From positions 1-19,128 of the forward strand of contig JAJYOS010000011.1 of NCBI GenBank assembly GCA_021796055.1: DNA of 19,128 nucleotides. The letters run 5' to 3'. Below the pieces are notes generated by a model. It saw only the letters and a list, made by a program, of their open reading frames with translations. It did not search any database and was not told the DNA's origin. Positions 14,606 through 19,128 of this stretch are shown here, piece by piece (within the stretch, counting starts at the first letter, position 1; each line of letters starts with the position of its first letter). The translations under genes were made by a program, and so were the position numbers. The stretch is from Bacteroidota bacterium (GTDB taxonomy: Bacteria > Bacteroidota > Kryptoniia > Kryptoniales > JAKASW01).

Positions 14606-15964
14606 TTGGCCGTCGTTTATAGGCGCTTACTGTTTTCAGTATTTGTGGCCTTGTTGTTCTCAAGGACTCCCCAGGCAGTTGGACAAACCTTGCTGCCCAA
14701 GGCACATCATTACCATGAGTTCGAGGTAACCCCAGTCGGGCATTCCAGTGAACCCTCGGTTGCAGTCGATATGAACAATCCATCACATGTTTGCGCTGTC
14801 TACCAGACAAGGGCCTCAGCAGTTTACTCGGTCGATTCCGGAGGCCAATGGACGAATGCCGGCAGCATAGCCGTTGAAGGATATCGTGTGTCCGGTGACG
14901 TTTCGATCGTTTACGATAATCTTGGCCATGCAATTATGTCCTGCATAGCTTTCGATAAACTCGGCACGGCAGATTACTGGGGACATGGCGCAACCAGAAA
15001 CGGCATCTTTGTCAGACGCTCACTCGACGGAGGGAAGAGATGGGAGGCAGGGTACATTGCTGTCGACTCGCAGGCAACCAGGCCTGGAGTCCCTTTCGAA
15101 GATAAGCCGTACCTCGTTGCGGACAATTCTCGCGGTCGCTTTGCCGGAAATCTGTATATCGGCTGGACTGAATGGCGGCTCACGGAGTCTGTGATTTTGT
15201 TTTCGAGGTCAACAGACGACGGCGAGTCCTGGTCGCGGCCCGTCGACATCAGTAACATCCATGGCCTCCCTCGCGATGATAACGGCGGCGTGGAGGGATT
15301 CGACGGTACGGTTACGCCGGACGGTGTTTTGCATATTGTCTGGACCAACGGCAGCGAGATCGTGTATAAGTCCTCGACTGACGGGGGAAAATCATTTTCG
15401 CAGGACCGCAAAATTATAAATACCGCTCCGGCTTTCTTTAAACCGAGCGATGTGTATCGCGCGAACGGCTTTCCACAAATCGCCTCCGATAGTAAAGGGA
15501 GACTTTACGTTACCTGGAGCGACTATCGCAACGGAGATATCGATGTGTTCGAATCGTATTCATCCGACGGCGGGTCGTCCTGGTCCGCACCGGTCAGGGT
15601 GAACGATGACCCGGTTCACGACGGAGCCGATCAGTTTATGCAGTGGCTTGCAGTGGATGAAAAGACCGATGCGGTGAACGTTATTTTTTACGACCGCCGG
15701 CTTGATTCGAGTAATGTCCGGACGTGGGTCGTGCTCGCACGCTCGACGGACGGCGGGAGATCGTTTGCAAATTATCTTTTCAGCGATTCGTCGTTCGTTC
15801 CGGCCGACGTCTTCATAGGCGATTACACAGGTATCGCGGCATATGACGGACGTGTATATGGAGTGTGGACAGAAACCGTTTCGAACAAGAAGAGTGCAGT
15901 CTCAGAAAGAAATCACGGCACGGTCGTCAAAGTTGGCGTGGCTGATTTCGACGGAATAAGGTAG
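14606..15964 (+). CDS. Secreted Asp-box (sialidase-fold) propeller protein
   Basis: The product is 452 residues starting at TTG. An in-frame stop at 14585-14587 excludes any longer form, CGGAAG lies 6-7 bases upstream, and this start gives an intact signal peptide (1-27, ending AVGQ). Six Asp-boxes of the S-x-D-x-G-x-x-W/F type are visible at about 75, 139, 202, 257, 319 and 380, as in six-bladed sialidase-like propellers. FEDKPYLVAD, YIGWTEW, TWSDYRNGDID and FIGDYTGIAA are typical of bacterial members annotated as exo-alpha-sialidase. I do not see the FRIP motif or a clear catalytic set of true sialidases, so enzymatic activity is doubtful. There is no T9SS sorting domain, so it may remain periplasmic. 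It is divergent from DUF2723. Confidence 0.82.
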   Translation: MAVVYRRLLFSVFVALLFSRTPQAVGQTLLPKAHHYHEFEVTPVGHSSEPSVAVDMNNPSHVCAVYQTRASAVYSVDSGGQWTNAGSIAVEGYRVSGDVSIVYDNLGHAIMSCIAFDKLGTADYWGHGATRNGIFVRRSLDGGKRWEAGYIAVDSQATRPGVPFEDKPYLVADNSRGRFAGNLYIGWTEWRLTESVILFSRSTDDGESWSRPVDISNIHGLPRDDNGGVEGFDGTVTPDGVLHIVWTNGSEIVYKSSTDGGKSFSQDRKIINTAPAFFKPSDVYRANGFPQIASDSKGRLYVTWSDYRNGDIDVFESYSSDGGSSWSAPVRVNDDPVHDGADQFMQWLAVDEKTDAVNVIFYDRRLDSSNVRTWVVLARSTDGGRSFANYLFSDSSFVPADVFIGDYTGIAAYDGRVYGVWTETVSNKKSAVSERNHGTVVKVGVADFDGIR

Positions 15965-16103
15965 GTAGCTGGAAATTCCGACAGAGATTTTCCTTTACAA
16001 ATATATGTGAATTTACCACTGAAGGAAGCTGGGTCCTGATCGGGGCCGGCGCCTTTTAGTCGCGGGCATCGACGCCCAAGGTTCGTGAATGCTTACAGAT
16101 AGA

Positions 16104-16132
16104 TTGCGTTGGAACCTGAATCGGCATAATTT
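16104..16132 (+). promoter_or_regulatory. Candidate promoter of the aminotransferase-pckA operon
   Basis: TTGCGT (16104-16109), a 17-base spacer and TAATTT (16127-16132) precede the gene by a leader of about 38 bases. The -35 shares the TTGC core with the promoters at 9174 and 14547, and ATAATTTC recurs at 9198. The match to consensus is moderate. Confidence 0.4.
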
Positions 16133-16150
16133 CAGTCTGCAACAATAAAA

Positions 16151-16180
16151 ATGCGAAAAGGAGCTTGTGTAAGACTATGA
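16151..16180 (+). other. Nine-codon upstream reading frame overlapping the aminotransferase start
   Basis: ATG at 16151 opens MRKGACVRL, and its TGA overlaps the aminotransferase ATG in an ATGA junction. The GGAG expected to serve the main start lies inside this frame, 13 bases before the ATG at 16177, which is far. Translation of the short frame could deliver ribosomes to the main start. It has no Shine-Dalgarno of its own, so it may be chance. Confidence 0.2.
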
Positions 16181-17394
16181 GCGTAAGTCAGCTGGCAAAC
16201 TCGATTGCTGAATCGCCGACACTTAAGCTGAATGAAGAAGCCAGGTTGTTGAAGGAAAAAGGCGAGGCAGTTATTCACCTTGGGGCGGGTGAACCCAAAA
16301 ATAAAGCTCCGTTGTCCGCCATACTGGGTGCGTCCGCGAAATTGAATACCGCAGATATCAAGTATACACCGACGGACGGGATCCCTTCATTGAAAAAGGC
16401 AATAATCAGATACACCGAAGACAATTATGACAAGATCGTCGCGCCGGAGAACATAATAGTTTCTGCCGGGGCCAAACAGTCGGTGTATAACATCCTTTAC
16501 TCCATAATCAATCCGCAGGACGAGGTTATAATTCTCGCGCCCTATTGGGTGAGCTATCCCGAGATGGTCAAGATGGTATACGGTGTCCCTGTGATAGTAA
16601 CGCCGGAGGACGGCGGTTTCTATCCGCGCATGGAAGACGTTATGAAAGCGGTGAGCAGCTATACGAGAGCAATCATCGTCAACAGCCCCAACAATCCGTC
16701 CGGTGTCATGTATTCCGAGAACTTCCTCGCGGAGCTCGTGGAGTTCTGCGAGAAGAAGGATATCTATATCATCATGGACGACATTTATCATAAGCTCGTC
16801 TTCGACGGAAAGAGGGCCCCATCGGCTTACAGGTTCACAAAGAAGGACATAGAAACAACCCATGTCATAGTTGTGAACGGTGTTTCGAAGCTTTACGGGA
16901 TGACCGGGTTCAGGATCGGGTGGACGATCGCGAACAGGAAGCTGACGCAGATAATGACGAACGTTCAGAGCCAGATCACCTCCTGCACTGCGATCCTGCT
17001 CCAGGCCGCCGCCGAAGGTGCGCTGACCGGGTTGCAGAGTGCGGTTGAAAGCCTCCGTCTTACGCTGGAGAACAACAGGAACGTGATGATGGAGAATCTG
17101 AACGCATTTGACGGCGTGAAGACCGTAAAGCCGGACGGGACTTACTACTGTCTCCCCGACTTCAGCGCTTACAACAGAAGCTCGGTCGCATTGTCGCAGC
17201 TGCTCCTTAAGAAGGCTCTCGTTGTCACGGTACCGGGTAAGGAGTTCGGCATGGAGGGTCATCTCAGGCTGAGCTATGCGGGTTCGATTAAAGACGTAAC
17301 TGAAGGGATCGAACGAATCAAGTGGGCACTGGATCCCAACTCACCGAAAGAGATTTACATTGGAGAACGAAAACTTTTGAGGGACTGGATATGA
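16177..17394 (+). CDS. Class I/II PLP-dependent aminotransferase, aspartate type
   Basis: The product is 405 residues from the ATG at 16177. An in-frame TTG at 16165 is too close to GGAG to be likely. It is a fold-type I aminotransferase of the Ib aspartate group. Key residues are NSPNNPSG (169-176), DDIYHKL with Asp201 and Tyr204 for the PLP ring, SKLYGMTGFRIGW with Lys238 as the Schiff-base lysine and Arg246 for the cofactor phosphate, and HLRLSYAGS with Arg364 for the substrate carboxylate. It should interconvert aspartate and 2-oxoglutarate with oxaloacetate and glutamate, though Ib enzymes can use other amino acids. Its TGA overlaps the pckA ATG by 4 bases, which ties oxaloacetate production to its next consumer. 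Confidence 0.92.
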   Translation: MSVSQLANSIAESPTLKLNEEARLLKEKGEAVIHLGAGEPKNKAPLSAILGASAKLNTADIKYTPTDGIPSLKKAIIRYTEDNYDKIVAPENIIVSAGAKQSVYNILYSIINPQDEVIILAPYWVSYPEMVKMVYGVPVIVTPEDGGFYPRMEDVMKAVSSYTRAIIVNSPNNPSGVMYSENFLAELVEFCEKKDIYIIMDDIYHKLVFDGKRAPSAYRFTKKDIETTHVIVVNGVSKLYGMTGFRIGWTIANRKLTQIMTNVQSQITSCTAILLQAAAEGALTGLQSAVESLRLTLENNRNVMMENLNAFDGVKTVKPDGTYYCLPDFSAYNRSSVALSQLLLKKALVVTVPGKEFGMEGHLRLSYAGSIKDVTEGIERIKWALDPNSPKEIYIGERKLLRDWI

Positions 17395-19031
17395 ACAATC
17401 TTCTGAATATAAAAACTCCGGCCGAGGGCGACGCAAAAGCGCTCAAGAGCGATTACGGTCTGGACAACCACGGCATCTCGAACTTGAGGATGTCGTACTG
17501 GAACCTGCCGACGGAAGCTCTGTATGAAGAGATCGCCTTCAGAGGTGAAGGACGCATTACCCGCCAGGGCCCGATAGTCGCTTTTACCGGCAAACACACA
17601 GCCCGGGCAGCGAGCGATAAATATATCGTCAGGGAACCGTCGACTGAAGAGAACATCTGGTGGGGTCAGTACAACAAGCCGTTCAGCTCGGAGAAGTTCG
17701 ACGGACTCTACAACCGGCTCCTTGGGTTCATGCAGGGCCGCGATATGTTCGTCCAGGATTGCTTTGTCGGAGCCGACGAGGAATTCCGGATGCCCGTGCG
17801 TATCATAGCGGAAAAGGCATGGCATGCGATGTTTGCCAGAAACATGTTCCTGCTCCCGGAGACGAACGACGACTATCGCAGGCACGTTCCCGATTTCACG
17901 GTCATTGCAGTTCCGTCGTTCAAATCTATTCCCCAGATCGACGGCACCGCCAGCGAAACTTTCATCGTGCTCAACTTCGCCCGGCGCGTGTGCATAATCG
18001 GCAACACCGCATATGCCGGCGAGATAAAGAAATCCGTGTTCACGATAATGAATTACCTTATGCCGCTGCAGGGTGTAATGTCAATGCACAGCTCTGCAAA
18101 CATCGGAAAGGACGGCAAGTCTGCGATCTTCTTCGGGCTTTCCGGAACCGGCAAGACGACTCTGTCCGCCGACCCGAAGCGCCGCCTTATAGGAGACGAC
18201 GAACATGGCTGGAGCGACGGCGGCGTCTTCAACTACGAAGGCGGCTGCTACGCCAAGGTTATACGATTGTCGGAATCGGCAGAACCTGAAATCTATGCGA
18301 CCACCAGGATGTTCGGTACTGTTCTCGAAAATGTCGTTTTCGATAACGTCACGAGGATGATCGACCTGGACGACGAGACGGTCACGGAAAATACCCGGGC
18401 CTCTTATCCGCTGGACTATATTGCGAATGCGGTGCCTGAAAAGAAGGGCGGACATCCGAAAAATATAATACTCCTGACCTGCGACGCGTCCGGAGTCATG
18501 CCGCCAATTGCGAAGCTTAGTCCGGACCAGGCAATTTACCAGTTCATCTCGGGCTACACTTCTAAGATCGCAGGTACCGAGGTCGGACTGGGGAAGGAAC
18601 CCGAGCTGACTTTCAGCACGTGCTTCGGTGCGCCTTTCATGGTACACCATCCGAACTTCTATGCAGATATACTGAAGCGCAAGATCATCAACCACGATGT
18701 GAACTGCTGGCTTCTCAATACAGGCTGGATCGGAGGCGCATTCGGTGTCGGAAAGAGAATCAGCATCGGGTATACTCGCACACTGCTGAATGCAGCTCTC
18801 GAAGGATCCCTGTTGAAATCCAAATTTGCGACAGACCCGGTGTTCGGCTTTCAGGTACCGACGGCCTGCGAGGGTGTCCCGGCAAATATATTAGATCCGT
18901 CCGGTTCCTGGCCGAGCAAGGATGAGTATATGAAGAAGTACAAGCAGCTGGCGTCGCGCTTCGTTGAGAACTTCAAGAAGTTCGAATCGGTTTGCCCGCC
19001 CGAGGTCGTGAAAGCAGGGCCGAAGGTGTAA
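17391..19031 (+). CDS. pckA: Phosphoenolpyruvate carboxykinase (ATP)
   Basis: The product is 546 residues, the usual size. It converts oxaloacetate and ATP to PEP, CO2 and ADP in the cytoplasm, the entry step of gluconeogenesis; some anaerobes run it in reverse. The P-loop (kinase-1) GLSGTGKTTLS is at 249-259 and kinase-2 LIGDDEHGW at 266-274. Tyr208, Lys214 and His233 match E. coli Tyr207, Lys213 and His232 in the metal and substrate site. The substrate Arg is present at residue 72, but its surroundings read TARAASDKY where most members have TGRSPKDKY. TENTRASYPL and TGWIGGAFGVGKRI are also typical. The ATG at 17391 has GAGGG seven bases upstream; the frame open to 17322 lies inside the aminotransferase gene. 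Four-base overlap with the upstream gene. Confidence 0.96.
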   Translation: MNNLLNIKTPAEGDAKALKSDYGLDNHGISNLRMSYWNLPTEALYEEIAFRGEGRITRQGPIVAFTGKHTARAASDKYIVREPSTEENIWWGQYNKPFSSEKFDGLYNRLLGFMQGRDMFVQDCFVGADEEFRMPVRIIAEKAWHAMFARNMFLLPETNDDYRRHVPDFTVIAVPSFKSIPQIDGTASETFIVLNFARRVCIIGNTAYAGEIKKSVFTIMNYLMPLQGVMSMHSSANIGKDGKSAIFFGLSGTGKTTLSADPKRRLIGDDEHGWSDGGVFNYEGGCYAKVIRLSESAEPEIYATTRMFGTVLENVVFDNVTRMIDLDDETVTENTRASYPLDYIANAVPEKKGGHPKNIILLTCDASGVMPPIAKLSPDQAIYQFISGYTSKIAGTEVGLGKEPELTFSTCFGAPFMVHHPNFYADILKRKIINHDVNCWLLNTGWIGGAFGVGKRISIGYTRTLLNAALEGSLLKSKFATDPVFGFQVPTACEGVPANILDPSGSWPSKDEYMKKYKQLASRFVENFKKFESVCPPEVVKAGPKV

Positions 19032-19037
19032 GTTCAT

Positions 19038-19112
19038 GTTGACCTTGCGAAGGTTTTCTCGTGCAGTGGAATTCACCAAAATTTGAGATTTTCGAGCCTT
19101 CGCAAGGTTAAC
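19038..19112. repeat. Long inverted repeat after pckA
   Basis: GTTGACCTTGCGAAGG (19038-19053) and CCTTCGCAAGGTTAAC (19097-19112) are reverse complements at 15 of 16 positions, around a 43-base centre. Each arm is itself nearly palindromic (CCTT-GCG-AAGG). The layout fits a small dispersed intergenic element or the mRNA 3' structure of pckA. I recall similar AACCTTGCGAAGGTT wording in other intergenic DNA of related genomes, but that is untested. Confidence 0.55.
19042..19057 (+). terminator. Candidate terminator of the aminotransferase-pckA operon
   Basis: ACCTT-GCG-AAGGT followed by TTT begins 11 bases after the pckA stop. The five-bp stem is weak, but pairing with the distal arm at 19097-19112 would replace it with a stronger structure. 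Moderate to low support. Confidence 0.4.
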
Positions 19113-19128
19113 CCTCCGGGAAGTTCCC

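Noticed and set aside
16043..16075. GC-rich palindromes before the aminotransferase as a riboswitch
   Set aside because: GGCGCC and GGGC/GCCC are short, do not form a recognised riboswitch core, and lie upstream of the candidate promoter. They may at most be a weak terminator of the Asp-box gene.
16387..17262. 290-codon antisense frame in the aminotransferase gene
   Set aside because: A shadow of a gene with complete catalytic motifs; no start signal or family.
18081..18695. 200-codon antisense frame in pckA
   Set aside because: A shadow of a fully conserved enzyme gene.

Overview
The window looks like a chromosomal piece from the Bacteroidota/Ignavibacteriota side of the FCB group, probably an environmental and metabolically anaerobic or facultative lineage. 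Four things point there. A secreted beta-propeller ends in a type IX secretion (Por) sorting domain with the YPNPFNPST motif. A DUF4159/DUF4175 pair lies in tandem. A DUF2723 (TMEM260-like) protein O-mannosyltransferase is present. Shine-Dalgarno signals are weak or absent at several starts. This placement is inference; no rRNA or other marker gene is present. I see no phage, IS element, CRISPR array, tRNA or rRNA.

Layout. (1) 1-4280, minus strand: a two-gene envelope operon, DUF4159 then DUF4175, probably continuing past the left edge. (2) 4382-4948, plus: a DedA-family membrane protein, closed by a strong hairpin it shares with the convergent next gene. (3) 5029-6525, minus: an inner-membrane seven-heme c-type cytochrome of the NapC/NirT type, closely resembling ImcH of Geobacter in architecture. 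(4) 6960-8693, plus: a likely operon of a half-length asparaginase-domain protein, DNA-3-methyladenine glycosylase I (4-base overlap) and an exported nitroreductase-family protein. (5) 8694-9322: mostly noncoding, but holding a 40-codon single-pass membrane protein gene, a perfect operator-like palindrome and a strong sigma70-type promoter. (6) 9323-11434, plus: a secreted propeller of about 14 blades with a T9SS sorting domain, convergent with (7) 11668-14430, minus: the DUF2723 O-mannosyltransferase, which is divergent from (8) 14606-15964, plus: a secreted Asp-box (sialidase-fold) protein. (9) 16177-19031, plus: an aspartate-type aminotransferase overlapping ATP-dependent PEP carboxykinase by 4 bases, followed by a hairpin and an inverted repeat.

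How the genes may work together. The aminotransferase-pckA pair would turn aspartate into oxaloacetate and then PEP, a gluconeogenic entry. The ImcH-like cytochrome would take electrons from menaquinol to periplasmic carriers. The DUF2723 enzyme lies between two secreted propeller genes, one of which carries several Bacteroidota-type O-glycosylation motifs. Several candidate promoters have a TTG-type -35 box, a 17-base spacer and an A/T-rich -10 box; two of them lie so close to the start codon that the mRNA would be leaderless.

Nothing here is clearly a new defence or mobile system. The items most worth a second look are the cytochrome with its CX3CH first heme site, the unlisted small membrane protein with its palindromic operator, the exported nitroreductase, and the candidate leaderless promoters.
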